Assembly: GCA_905215385.1 (NCBI GenBank)
Contig: CAJMPY010000002.1
Location: 62,001-126,000, forward strand
Direction: 5' to 3'
DNA from: an uncultured bacterium
GTDB lineage: Bacteria; Actinomycetota; Coriobacteriia; Coriobacteriales; Coriobacteriaceae
Length of the DNA: 64,000 bases
Part shown: positions 10,955 through 19,467 of the stretch, piece after piece
Position numbering within the stretch: the first letter of the stretch is position 1
Layout: each line of letters starts with the position of its first letter
Made by a program: the position numbers and the translations under genes
The notes under the pieces: model-generated
The model's input: the letters and a program-made list of their open reading frames with translations, nothing else
Told to the model about the DNA's origin: nothing
Database searches by the model: none

Positions 10955-11785
10955 ATGAGCGACGAAGAGCTCAAAAAGGTTGCCAACGAGGTAAGGAAGG
11001 GCATCGTCACCGGCGTGCACGCTGCCAAGTCCGGCCATCCGGGCGGTTCGCTCGGTGCTGCCGACATCATGACCTATCTGTACTTTGAGGAAATGAACGT
11101 CGACCCGTCCGATCCCCGCAAGGCCGATCGCGACCGTTTTGTGCTCTCCAAGGGCCATTGCGCTCCGGGCCTGTACGCCGTGCTCGCCGAGCGCGGGTTC
11201 TTCCCCAAGGAGGATCTTGAGACGCTGCGCCACATCGGCAGCCACCTGCAGGGTCACCCCAACATGAACGACACCCCGGGCGTCGACATGTCCACCGGCT
11301 CGCTCGGCCAGGGCATTTCCGCCGCCGTGGGCATGGCCGTTGCCGCCAAGCACTGGGGCGATACTTATCGCACGTACGCCCTGCTGGGTGATGGCGAGAG
11401 CGAGGAGGGCCAGGTCTGGGAGGCCGCCATGTTTGCCGGCAACCAGCAGCTCGATAACCTCTGCGTGATCGTCGACCACAACGGCCTTCAGATTGACGGT
11501 CCCGTCGAGGAGGTCAACGACCCCATGCCGCTCGCCGACAAGTTCCGCGCGTTCAAGTTCCACGTGGTTGAGCTCGCCGACGGCAACGACTTCGACCAGA
11601 TCCGCGCCGCCTTTGCCGAGGCTCGCGCCACCAAGGGGCAGCCGACCGCCATTATCGCCGAGACCACAAAGGGCAAGGGCGTGTCCTTTATGGAGAACCA
11701 GGTTGGCTGGCACGGCAAGGCCCCCAACGATGAACAGTTTGAGCAGGCCATGGCAGAGCTCACGGCCGCCGGAGAGGAGCTCTAG
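10955..11785 (+). CDS. Transketolase, N-terminal (TPP-binding) subunit
   Basis: A 276-residue half-transketolase that binds thiamine diphosphate. Hallmarks: KSGHPGGSLGAADIMTYLYF at the start, SKGHCAPGLYAVLAERG, STGSLGQGISAAVGMA, and the TPP motif GDGESEEGQVWEAAMF with a trailing NLCVIVDHNGLQ. It interconverts pentose phosphates with glycolytic sugars in the non-oxidative pentose phosphate pathway, acting with the partner encoded 1 nt downstream. ATG follows GAAAGGAAGG. Split transketolases of this kind are common in anaerobes. The 207-bp stretch before it (10748-10954) shows no gene and no clear promoter. Confidence 0.95.
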   Translation: MSDEELKKVANEVRKGIVTGVHAAKSGHPGGSLGAADIMTYLYFEEMNVDPSDPRKADRDRFVLSKGHCAPGLYAVLAERGFFPKEDLETLRHIGSHLQGHPNMNDTPGVDMSTGSLGQGISAAVGMAVAAKHWGDTYRTYALLGDGESEEGQVWEAAMFAGNQQLDNLCVIVDHNGLQIDGPVEEVNDPMPLADKFRAFKFHVVELADGNDFDQIRAAFAEARATKGQPTAIIAETTKGKGVSFMENQVGWHGKAPNDEQFEQAMAELTAAGEEL

Positions 11786-11786
11786 G

Positions 11787-12728
11787 ATGGCAGACGTCAA
11801 GAAAATCGCCACGCGTGTAAGCTACGGCGAGGCCCTCGTCGAGCTCGCCAACGAGCACGATGACTTTGTGGTCCTCGACGCCGACCTGGCCGCCGCCACG
11901 CAGACCGGTAAGTTTAAGGCCGCTTGCCCCGACCGCTTCTTCGATGTGGGCATTGCCGAGAGCAACCTGATGGGCGTCGCCGCCGGTATCGCGACCACTG
12001 GTCGTGTTGCCTTCGCGAGTACCTTTGCCATGTTCGCTGCCGGTCGCGCCTTTGAGCAGGTCCGCAACTCCATCGGCTACCCGCACCTCAACGTTAAGAT
12101 CGGTGCCACGCACGCCGGCATCTCGGTGGGCGAGGACGGCGCCACGCACCAGTGCTGCGAGGATATCGCCCTCATGCGCGTCATCCCCGGCATGACCGTA
12201 ATTGTTCCCGCCGACGACGTGGAGGCCCGCGCCGTGACGCGCGCCGCCTACGAGTGCGACGGTCCGGTGTACATGCGCTTCGCCCGTTTGGCCTCGCCGG
12301 TTATCAACGACCCCGAGACCTACAAGTTCGAGTTGGGTAAGGGCATTGTCATGCGCGAGGGCGCCGATGTGACCATCATCGCCTGCGGCCTGATGGTCGG
12401 CGAGGCTCTCGAGGCCGCCGAGCAGCTCGCTGCCGAGGGCATCGACGCCGAGGTCATCAACATGCACACCATCAAGCCCATCGATGCCGACCTGATCGTC
12501 AAGAGCGCCACCAAGACCGGCCACGTCGTGACCGTCGAGGAGCACTCTGTGATCGGTGGCCTGGGCAGCGCCGTTGCCGACGTCCTGTGTGAGCAGTGCC
12601 CGACGCCGCTCAAGAAGATTGGCGTCAACGACACCTTCGGCGAGTCCGGCCCGGGTGCCGAGCTCCTGCACAAGTACGGCCTGGACGCCGCCAACATCGT
12701 GGCGACCACCAAGGAGTTCTTGGCATAA
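11787..12728 (+). CDS. Transketolase, C-terminal subunit
   Basis: A 313-residue partner of the preceding subunit. It carries the pyrimidine-binding domain with the catalytic Glu region (DVGIAESNLMGVAAGIATTG), the central ATHAGISVGEDGATHQCCED stretch that contacts cofactor and substrate, and a C-terminal transketolase domain (VVTVEEHSVIGGLGSAVADV). The true start is ATG 11787, one base after the TAG of the first subunit, where GGAGAGGAG serves as ribosome binding site; an in-frame extension upstream only mirrors the first gene. The two are an operon ended by a terminator at 12775. Confidence 0.95.
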   Translation: MADVKKIATRVSYGEALVELANEHDDFVVLDADLAAATQTGKFKAACPDRFFDVGIAESNLMGVAAGIATTGRVAFASTFAMFAAGRAFEQVRNSIGYPHLNVKIGATHAGISVGEDGATHQCCEDIALMRVIPGMTVIVPADDVEARAVTRAAYECDGPVYMRFARLASPVINDPETYKFELGKGIVMREGADVTIIACGLMVGEALEAAEQLAAEGIDAEVINMHTIKPIDADLIVKSATKTGHVVTVEEHSVIGGLGSAVADVLCEQCPTPLKKIGVNDTFGESGPGAELLHKYGLDAANIVATTKEFLA

Positions 12729-12774
12729 GGCAAGACGAGGCAAAGTATCGCGTCGACAACCGCAAACAAGCCAG

Positions 12775-12808
12775 AACAGGGGCGTCCTCAAAGAGGGCGC
12801 CCCTGTTT
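12775..12808 (+). terminator. Terminator of the transketolase operon
   Basis: Stem AACAGGGGCG / CGCCCCTGTT, extended by TCCT/AGGG pairs, then TTTAT. Confidence 0.75.
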
Positions 12809-12949
12809 ATGCTGAATTTAAATTAGAGTCCTGCCAAGCAAAGTTCCCATGGGGAAACGGGCCCATCCCAACAAAGTGCAATTCAGACCCTTCCAACTTT
12901 GTATGCGCAGCATCTCAAGTTGGTGCGTCGGCCCCATAGTAGCCGCAGG

Positions 12950-13073
12950 CCGGGCGCAGGGTTACCTCCCAAATCTTTCCGCGGCGCAGGCCGGCGTTTG
13001 TCCGCAGCTCCGCAGGAGCAGGACAAATGCCGGCCATGCGCGAGGACGATTTGGGAGGTAACCCTGCGCCCGG
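12950..13073. repeat. 124-bp nearly perfect palindromic element
   Basis: Two 26-bp outer arms (12950-12975 and 13048-13073) are exact inverted copies. A second 15-bp pair lies inside (12989-13003 and 13021-13035, one mismatch), and a central GCTCC/GGAGC closes it. It sits in the 450-bp gap between the transketolase terminator and ftsE, which otherwise shows no coding sequence. Confidence 0.9.
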
Positions 13074-13178
13074 TCGGTGAGACCCAAACCCCGCCATGCT
13101 TCTTATGTGCAGTAAAGCTAATGCTGCTAAAATACAAAGCGCTCATGTAGTTTAAACGCACGACGATAAGGAGCACCA

Positions 13179-14399
13179 GTGGGTAACCACTTCCGTACCT
13201 CCGGTGCGGGCGATGATGCCCCCAAGACGCAGACGGGCGTCCAGGGCAGTCGTTTCGCCACTCCGGATTCAGAGGGCCAGCCTGTTGCTCAGGCCCCCGC
13301 TCAGCCGGCAGATCAGGCACAGCCGGCATCCGATCCCTTTGCCTACAATCCCACCAGCGATGTCGCGCTTTCCGGCACGGCGGGTTTTGAGCCCGTTCAG
13401 GCCGTGACCGCTCGCGTGGAGCAGCCTCAGGCTGGCGCCGCCACGCCGCAGCCTACCATGGCCGGCATTCCCGACCCCATGGCCCCTGCGACGCCGGTTC
13501 CTCAGCCTGCGCAGTCCGGTCTCTTTGCCGCTATTCCCGATCCCACGCAGCCTGCTGCCCCGGTGGTCGAGAGCGATCAGGCCGCCGAGGTCGCAAGCCT
13601 CGATAACGCGCTCAACAACCCCGATTTTACGTCGGTGTTTGCGCCCATCGATCCGCAAGCCAGCCGCAAGAAGATGGCCAAGCAGGCCGGTGTCGAGCCC
13701 GTCATCCTTATGGAGCATGTCACCAAGATCTATCCGGCACAGCCCAACAAGCCTGCACTCGACGACATCAACATCGAGATCTATCCGGGCGAGTTCGTCT
13801 TCCTGGTCGGTCATTCCGGCTCGGGTAAGACCACGCTGCTGTCGACGCTCAACCGCGACGTCAAGCCGACGAGCGGCCGCATCTTGGTTGCCGGTCAGGA
13901 CCTCATGAAGATCAAGAACCGCAAGGTTCCGTTCCTGCGCCGCCAGATTGGCGCCGTGTTCCAGGACTTTAAGCTTCTGCCGCAAAAGACCGCCTACGAA
14001 AACGTGGCGTTTGCCCTGCAGTGCATCGGCAAGCCCAAGGGCGTCATTCGCAGCCAGGTGCCGGAGGTGCTGCGTCTGGTCGGTCTGGCCGATCAGATGG
14101 ACTCGCTGCCCGACCAGCTTTCCGGTGGCGAGCAGCAGCGCGTTGCCGTTGCCCGCGCCATGGTCAACCGCCCGCCGCTTTTGATCTGTGACGAGCCCAC
14201 GGGCAACCTCGACCCGGCGATCTCGCTGGGCATCATGAAGCTGCTCGAGCGTATTAACCGCACCGGCACCACCGTGATCGTCGCCACGCACGACCGCGAG
14301 ATGGTCGATAGCATGCACCGTCGCGTGATCGCCCTCGAGGGCGGCCACGTTATCCGCGACCAGGAGAGGGGAGGTTACGGCAACTATGGCACCAACTAA
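13179..14399 (+). CDS. ftsE: Cell-division ATPase FtsE with long disordered N-terminal tail
   Basis: A 406-residue protein. The last 230 residues are a normal FtsE ABC ATPase: Walker A GHSGSGKTTLL, Q-loop AVFQDFKLLPQKTAYENV, signature LSGGEQQRVAVARA, Walker B LLICDEPTGNLD and H-loop ATHDREMV. FtsE with FtsX forms a divisome ABC complex that activates peptidoglycan hydrolases outside the cell. The first 170 residues are low-complexity Pro/Ala/Gln/Asp, probably disordered; FtsE is usually about 220-230 residues. The start is GTG 13179, 5 nt behind AAGGAG. The frame is open with no internal stop, and the tail uses the same GC-rich codons, so it is unlikely to be an annotation artefact. Overlaps ftsX by 14 nt. 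Confidence 0.95.
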   Translation: MGNHFRTSGAGDDAPKTQTGVQGSRFATPDSEGQPVAQAPAQPADQAQPASDPFAYNPTSDVALSGTAGFEPVQAVTARVEQPQAGAATPQPTMAGIPDPMAPATPVPQPAQSGLFAAIPDPTQPAAPVVESDQAAEVASLDNALNNPDFTSVFAPIDPQASRKKMAKQAGVEPVILMEHVTKIYPAQPNKPALDDINIEIYPGEFVFLVGHSGSGKTTLLSTLNRDVKPTSGRILVAGQDLMKIKNRKVPFLRRQIGAVFQDFKLLPQKTAYENVAFALQCIGKPKGVIRSQVPEVLRLVGLADQMDSLPDQLSGGEQQRVAVARAMVNRPPLLICDEPTGNLDPAISLGIMKLLERINRTGTTVIVATHDREMVDSMHRRVIALEGGHVIRDQERGGYGNYGTN

Positions 14400-15306
14400 C
14401 GTGGGCTACTCCTTCAAAGAGGCAATCAGTCACTTCTTCCGTAACTGGACTACCTCGCTCGGCGCCGTCATCACGATCTTCCTTTCGCTGTTTATCATCG
14501 GCCTGTTCATCATGGGCTCCGCGATGCTGAACTCCGTGATCGGCACCGTCGAGGATCAGGTCGTCATCAACGCCTTTATTAGCGATGACGCCGACCAGGC
14601 AGATGTTCAGGCCTTTGAGGCTGAGCTCAAGACGTGGAGCAACGTCAAGTCCGTGACGTACAAGGACAAGGACGACGCGCTGGCCGAGTATACGAGCAAG
14701 ATGTCGGGCAACGCCGACGCCACCATGAGCGCGCTCGATGGCCAGAACCCGCTGCCGGCTTCGTTTGCAATTGAGATGGACGATCCGTCCAAGGTCGAGA
14801 GCACGGCCCAGAAGCTCAAGAAGAACGCCGACTTCCAGAAGATCGCGGATGACGGCGACGTCAACGCGAGCGTGCTGTACGGCCAAGAGGAAGTGAGCCG
14901 CCTGTTCCAGGTGACCAACTACATCCGCATCGCCGCCGTGGTGCTCGTTGGCCTTTTGACCTTTATCGCATTCATCTTCATCAACAACACGATTCGCCTG
15001 TCCATCACGGCGCGTCGTCGTGAGATTGCGATTATGCGTCTGGTCGGCGCCAGCAACGGCTTCATTCGCGGCCCGTTTATCACCGAGGGCGTACTGCAGG
15101 CCATTTTGGGCTCGCTGCTTTCCATCGGCGTTCTGGAGCTGCTGCGCAATCTGATGATTCCGCGTTTGCAGGAGAGCATCGGCTGGATGTCGTTTGCCCT
15201 GCCGATGCAGTACTACCTGGTGACCTATGCTGCGCTGATTCTGGTCGGTGTGATTATCGGTCTCTTTGGTTCTGCCATAGCCATGCGCCGCTACCTGCGC
15301 GTGTAG
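14386..15306 (+). CDS. ftsX: Cell-division membrane protein FtsX
   Basis: A 306-residue membrane partner of FtsE. One helix follows a short cytoplasmic start (about residues 25-50), then an extracytoplasmic domain (about 55-180) that in this family binds hydrolase partners, then three helices (about 185-205, 235-260, 275-300). RRREIAIMRLVGASNGFIRGP is the cytoplasmic coupling loop. ATG 14386 lies within the end of ftsE, behind GAGAGGGGAGG. The two genes form an operon closed by the terminator at 15331. Confidence 0.95.
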   Translation: MAPTNVGYSFKEAISHFFRNWTTSLGAVITIFLSLFIIGLFIMGSAMLNSVIGTVEDQVVINAFISDDADQADVQAFEAELKTWSNVKSVTYKDKDDALAEYTSKMSGNADATMSALDGQNPLPASFAIEMDDPSKVESTAQKLKKNADFQKIADDGDVNASVLYGQEEVSRLFQVTNYIRIAAVVLVGLLTFIAFIFINNTIRLSITARRREIAIMRLVGASNGFIRGPFITEGVLQAILGSLLSIGVLELLRNLMIPRLQESIGWMSFALPMQYYLVTYAALILVGVIIGLFGSAIAMRRYLRV

Positions 15307-15330
15307 GCATGCCTGGAATTCATCCCTTCC

Positions 15331-15365
15331 AACGGGTCGTCTCTTGCGGGGCGGCCCGTTTTTTG
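15331..15365 (+). terminator. ftsEX terminator
   Basis: Stem AACGGGTCGTC / GGGCGGCCCGTT (with a G-U pair) followed by T4-T6. Confidence 0.85.
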
Positions 15366-15372
15366 ATCCCTA

Positions 15373-15398
15373 GGGGACGGCAGGAAAACGGATCATTT
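15373..15398. repeat. 26-bp dispersed repeat, copy 1 (upstream of rnr)
   Basis: Begins GGGGACGGCAGGAAAACGGA and ends TCATTT. An inverted copy lacking one C lies at 62837-62861, before the antitoxin gene. Confidence 0.7.
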
Positions 15399-15441
15399 GG
15401 GTAGACTCTTTGGAGTTCGCAATCGATAGTTAGGAGGCGCC

Positions 15442-17577
15442 ATGGGGCGCAATAACAAGCATAAGCGTGGAGCTCGCAATAAGCGCGGGCCGGTGCGCAG
15501 CGAACGCCGTCCGAGCCTGACCGGGCGCGTGCAGCTCCATGAGCATAGCGCCTACGTTGTAACCGAAAACGGCGACTACAAGGTCATGGGCCGCGGTAAG
15601 CGCGAGATCATGGATGGCGATACCGTTGCCGTGAGCATTAAGAACAGCCCGCACGGTGAGCGGCGCGCCGTGATCGAAGGCGTGGTTGAGCGCGCAGCCA
15701 TAAGCGTGGTGGGTACGTACCAGACCGCTGGTCCGCTCGGTGTGATCGAGCCGCTCGATTCGCGCCTGAAGGCCGACTTCTTCATTCTGCCCGAGGATAC
15801 CTCGGCGGATCGTCTGGGCGTCCACCCGGGTGATGCCGTTGTCGCGCGCATTTTGACCTACCCGACGCGCCTGGAATCGGGCACCGTGACGATCGAACGC
15901 CGCATTGGCGGAGATGACGCGCCCGATTTGGGCGTTCAATACGTGATGGCGCGTTACGGCTATACCGATAGCTATCCCGAGGCCGCGCTGGACGAGGCCG
16001 AGGGACTTTCGCTCGATGTGTCCGCGGCGCTTAAGGACCCGCTCCGCCGCGATCTGCGCGACCGCTTTGTCATCACGATCGACCCGGTCGACGCGCGCGA
16101 CTTTGACGATGCCATTTCGCTTGAGCGCACGCCCGAGGGTGGCTACAAGCTGGGTGTGCATATCGCTGACGTTTCTCACTATGTGGCTTGGGACGGGCAT
16201 ATCGATCTTGAGGCTCGCCATCGTACGACATCGGTGTATCTGGCCGATCGCGTGCTTCCCATGCTGCCCGAACGCCTGTCCTGTGACCTGTGTTCGCTTC
16301 GCCCTGACGAGGACCGTCTTGCGTTTACCGTTGACATTGAACTCGATGCGCAGGGTCGCGTGCGGCATTACGATCCGTACCCCAGCGTGATTCGCTCGCG
16401 TGTGCGTATGGACTATGACGGCGCCGAGGCGCTGCTGGTGCGTGCCGGCGCGGTGGAGTATGGGGTGCTGGAAGGCGCCGCTGAGGATGTTGCGGCTGCT
16501 GAGGCCTCGCGCGAGGAGGCGCTTGAGCGCGGTCTTGCGTGCGAGGAAACTGCTCGCGGCTATAACGTCGACCTCGGCGATTTCCTTGTCGCCGCCAACG
16601 AACTCGCCGAACTTCGCCGTCGTATTCGTCGTGCCCGCGGCTCAGTCGATTTTGACACGGCCGAGATTCGCGCTCTATTGGATGAGGACGGAGTGCCCGT
16701 GCAGATTGTGGCGCGCGAGCGTTCGTGTGCCACGTCGCTTATCGAGGAAGCCATGCTACTCGCCAACGAGTGCGTTGCAGAGTGGCTGGCAGACCGTGAT
16801 ATCGAGGCCTGCTATCGCGTGCATGAGGATCCGAGCCCCGATAGCCTGCACGGTGCCGCCGTTGCGCTGGCGCAGCTAGGCATCATCGACGATCGCCGTG
16901 CTGCCGGTATCGCCCTGGGGAGTCCCGATGAGCTACAGGCTGCAGTTGATGCTGCCGCCGGTACGGCCAACGCACCGCTCGTCAACACGCTGCTTCTGCG
17001 CAGCATGCAGCGCGCACTGTACAAGCCGCGCAACGAGGGCCACTTTGCGCTCGCCGCGCCGTGCTACTGTCACTTTACGAGTCCCATCCGTCGCTACCCC
17101 GATCTGGTGGTGCACCGCGTGCTCAAACTGCAGTTGGCCTATGAGCAGCTCGGCGGCAAGGACGCCCTGGTCCGTACGCCGCGGCTGATCGGCAAGGGGC
17201 GCGAGTCGCTGCCGCGCATTCTGCCGCAGATCTGCCGCGCATGCAGCGATGCCGAGCGCGCGGCAGATGCCGCTAGCCATGCGACGCAAAAGATCAAGAT
17301 TGCCCAGTACTATGAGGACCGTCTGGGCGAGCGCTATGCCGGAACCGTCTCGTGGGTTAGCAGCATGGGCCTCTTTGTGCGCTTGGACCTGACGCAGGTC
17401 GAAGGCTTGGTTTCGATCAAGAGCCTGGGCAACGAGTGGTTCGAGTTCGACGAGGATGCGCTTACGCTGACGGGCGCCGACACGGGGACTCGCTATGAAC
17501 TGGGCCAGCGCGTGATTATCGAGGTCTCGCGCGTCAATACCACGCGTGGGCACTTGGACTTTAAGCTTATCCATTAG
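15442..17577 (+). CDS. rnr: Ribonuclease R
   Basis: 3'-to-5' exoribonuclease of 711 residues that degrades structured RNA and helps tmRNA-mediated quality control. Layout: basic N-terminus, cold-shock-like OB domains (about 25-190), the RNB catalytic domain with DARDFDDAISL and YKLGVHIADVSHYV (Asp residues bind Mg), the HFTSPIRRYPDLVVHR signature, and a C-terminal S1 domain (about 625-705, YAGTVSWVSSMGLFVRL). No basic Lys tail as in the E. coli protein. ATG follows TTAGGAGGC. The gene appears monocistronic. Confidence 0.96.
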   Translation: MGRNNKHKRGARNKRGPVRSERRPSLTGRVQLHEHSAYVVTENGDYKVMGRGKREIMDGDTVAVSIKNSPHGERRAVIEGVVERAAISVVGTYQTAGPLGVIEPLDSRLKADFFILPEDTSADRLGVHPGDAVVARILTYPTRLESGTVTIERRIGGDDAPDLGVQYVMARYGYTDSYPEAALDEAEGLSLDVSAALKDPLRRDLRDRFVITIDPVDARDFDDAISLERTPEGGYKLGVHIADVSHYVAWDGHIDLEARHRTTSVYLADRVLPMLPERLSCDLCSLRPDEDRLAFTVDIELDAQGRVRHYDPYPSVIRSRVRMDYDGAEALLVRAGAVEYGVLEGAAEDVAAAEASREEALERGLACEETARGYNVDLGDFLVAANELAELRRRIRRARGSVDFDTAEIRALLDEDGVPVQIVARERSCATSLIEEAMLLANECVAEWLADRDIEACYRVHEDPSPDSLHGAAVALAQLGIIDDRRAAGIALGSPDELQAAVDAAAGTANAPLVNTLLLRSMQRALYKPRNEGHFALAAPCYCHFTSPIRRYPDLVVHRVLKLQLAYEQLGGKDALVRTPRLIGKGRESLPRILPQICRACSDAERAADAASHATQKIKIAQYYEDRLGERYAGTVSWVSSMGLFVRLDLTQVEGLVSIKSLGNEWFEFDEDALTLTGADTGTRYELGQRVIIEVSRVNTTRGHLDFKLIH

Positions 17578-17602
17578 CCAAATCTCGACTCATGGCGGGA
17601 GA

Positions 17603-17639
17603 GCGGAGGGCGGTCTTTCGGGGCCGCCCTCCGCATTTG
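17603..17639 (+). terminator. rnr terminator
   Basis: Strong stem GCGGAGGGCGGTC / GGCCGCCCTCCGC with a short ATTTGG tail; the T tract is poor. Confidence 0.6.
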
Positions 17640-17694
17640 GATCATGGCTACCTTGCCGTCTGCTCGGCCGCCCGCTTACCTGCTATTTGAGAGG

Positions 17695-17734
17695 TAAAAC
17701 CTACCAAAATAAACCTGTCCCTTTTTGGCAGGTT
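17695..17734. repeat. 40-bp intergenic repeat, copy 2 (upstream of the recombinase)
   Basis: Matches 5567-5606 at 38 of 40 positions. It ends 20 bp before the recombinase start. Confidence 0.8.
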
Positions 17735-17754
17735 TACAAGAAAGCGGGGATGAG

Positions 17755-18360
17755 ATGGCGACGGTGTATGGTTATGCGCGGGTGAGTTCGCGCGATCAGA
17801 ATCTTAATCGGCAGCTGGATGCGCTGGGCGCCTATGGCGTGGGCTCGGCGAATATTTATGCCGACCATGCGAGCGGCAAGGACTTCGATCGACCGCGCTA
17901 TCGCGAGCTGCTGCACGTCCTGGGAGACGGGGACGTGCTGGTGGTGCTTTCTATCGACCGACTTGGTCGTAATTACTCCGAGATTCTTGAGGAATGGCGT
18001 CGCATTACCAAGGAGCTCGGGGTTGCCATTGTGGTGTTGGACATGCCATTGCTTGACACGCGCGCCAGGGCAAGCGGCACGCCGGATGTGACTAATGCCC
18101 TGATTGCCGATATTGTGCTGCAACTGCTGAGCTACGTGGCGCAGGTGGAGCGCGAGAATATCCATCGGCGCCAAGCGGAGGGAATTGCAGCGGCGCGGGC
18201 GCGAGGGGTCCGTTTCGGTCGACCTCGCAAGCCGTGCCCTCCTCAGTTTGATCTGGTACGGGATAGCTATGAGGCGGGCGATATTACCCGCAGCCAGGCA
18301 GCAAAGTGCCTGGGCGTGTGCGTGGGGACGTTCGATCGCTGGATGCGCGAGGCGGGGTAG
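17755..18360 (+). CDS. Serine recombinase, resolvase/invertase family
   Basis: A 201-residue small serine recombinase. The N-terminal catalytic domain holds YARVSS, whose first Ser (residue 11) aligns with the nucleophile of gamma-delta resolvase; LSIDRLGRNY supplies the catalytic Arg motif, and the long E-helix runs to about residue 135. A short C-terminal helix-turn-helix follows (about 160-198, ITRSQAAKCLGVCVGTFDRW). Start ATG 17755 follows GCGGGGA. It stands alone: no transposase, invertible segment or partner gene is adjacent. It may be a remnant of a mobile element or a host site-specific recombinase. Confidence 0.9.
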   Translation: MATVYGYARVSSRDQNLNRQLDALGAYGVGSANIYADHASGKDFDRPRYRELLHVLGDGDVLVVLSIDRLGRNYSEILEEWRRITKELGVAIVVLDMPLLDTRARASGTPDVTNALIADIVLQLLSYVAQVERENIHRRQAEGIAAARARGVRFGRPRKPCPPQFDLVRDSYEAGDITRSQAAKCLGVCVGTFDRWMREAG

Positions 18361-18400
18361 GGGTTTGCGGCACGTCCGATTGGCGCCCACGCGAGGCGGT

Positions 18401-18424
18401 ATCGGTAACAGCCCTGTTACCGAT
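18401..18424. promoter_or_regulatory. Perfect 11-bp inverted repeat downstream of the recombinase
   Basis: ATCGGTAACAG, 2-nt centre, CTGTTACCGAT. It lies 40 bp after the recombinase stop and has no T run. It could be a recombination site or an operator; neither is shown. Confidence 0.5.
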
Positions 18425-18482
18425 AATGCGACCTTGTTGAATTATTTTGTGTCGCGCGTATTTCCGAGCGGTCGGATTTGAG

Positions 18483-18509
18483 GGGCGAGCGGTAGAACGC
18501 TCGCCCTTT
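18483..18509 (+). terminator. Terminator between recombinase and murR
   Basis: Stem GGGCGAGCG / CGCTCGCCC followed by TTT. Confidence 0.65.
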
Positions 18510-18531
18510 GTGCGCCACGATGCGGCACAAT

Positions 18532-18560
18532 GTACCGTAAAAGATGTTTATATCCGGTAC
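18532..18560. promoter_or_regulatory. Candidate operator upstream of murR
   Basis: GTACCG and CGGTAC form an inverted repeat with a 17-bp A/T-rich centre, 45 bp before the murR start. Position fits autoregulation by an RpiR-type repressor; this is inference. Confidence 0.35.
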
Positions 18561-18605
18561 GAATCGTTCGTTGGTCTTTAATTCTTCTCAACGGAGGTGT
18601 TTGAG

Positions 18606-19457
18606 ATGGCAAACGGATTGCTTTTGCGGCTTCGCGAGCGTGAGCTCAGCGCGAGCCCGGCGGAACGCAATGTCATCGCATATGTAAGCGCTCATCCGCA
18701 CGAGGTGGTCGGGCTGTCCGTCCGCGGTCTTGCCGATGCCACGTTCTCCTCGCCCTCGAGCATTTTGCGCTTTTGCAAGCGCTTGGGTTTTGCGGGCTAC
18801 AAGGAGTTCCAGCGCGAACTGATTGCCGAGCTGGCGCTCTTGGGTGACAAGAAAGACGTTGCCCTCGAGGACATCTCCATGGATGACAGCGTCGAACGTA
18901 TCGTGGGGAAGGTGATGAAAAGCAACGTGCGCACGATCGAAGCGACGGCGCGAACGCTCGATTACACCGTCTTGGAGCGATGTGCGGCCTATCTTAAGCG
19001 GGCACGCGCGGTCAATCTGTTCGGTATTGGTGCCTCTCGTTTGGTCGCGCACGATCTGGCGCAAAAGCTCATGCGTGTCGACAAAGAGTGCCATCTGTAC
19101 GACGACTGGCATGATCAGCTCTTGTGTGCCAAGAACATGCATGAGGGCGATATGGCAATCGCCTTTAGCTACTCGGGCTTGACGCAAGAGGTGCTGGGCT
19201 GCACCGCCGAGGCCCAACGTCACAACTGTCCCGTTGTGGCCGTGACCAAAGTAGATGGATCATCCAAGCTTGCCACCATGGCCGATGCCGTGCTCGGCGT
19301 CGCTGCGAGTGAGCCCTTGGTCCGCAGCGGTGCCATGGCTTCGCGTATGGCCCAGCTTATGGTTGTCGATGCCCTGTACGCTGCTTACGTTGCCAGCGAC
19401 TACGAACGAGCGACGCATGTCATTAAGCAAAACTACATCGAGAAACAGGAAAGATGA
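18606..19457 (+). CDS. murR: RpiR-family regulator, probable MurNAc-operon repressor
   Basis: A 283-residue DNA-binding regulator. N-terminal HTH_6 (about residues 1-80, SVRGLADATFSSPSSILRFC) and a C-terminal SIS sugar-phosphate domain (about 115-260, FGIGASRLVAHDLAQKL and AIAFSYSGLTQEVL) are intact. In this family MurR senses MurNAc 6-phosphate. ATG 18606 follows GGAGGT by 7 nt. The stop is 10 nt before murQ, so it probably leads the operon murR-murQ-murP-mupG and regulates it. The assignment rests on the domains plus the neighbours. Confidence 0.88.
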   Translation: MANGLLLRLRERELSASPAERNVIAYVSAHPHEVVGLSVRGLADATFSSPSSILRFCKRLGFAGYKEFQRELIAELALLGDKKDVALEDISMDDSVERIVGKVMKSNVRTIEATARTLDYTVLERCAAYLKRARAVNLFGIGASRLVAHDLAQKLMRVDKECHLYDDWHDQLLCAKNMHEGDMAIAFSYSGLTQEVLGCTAEAQRHNCPVVAVTKVDGSSKLATMADAVLGVAASEPLVRSGAMASRMAQLMVVDALYAAYVASDYERATHVIKQNYIEKQER

Positions 19458-19467
19458 GGTGAATGAA

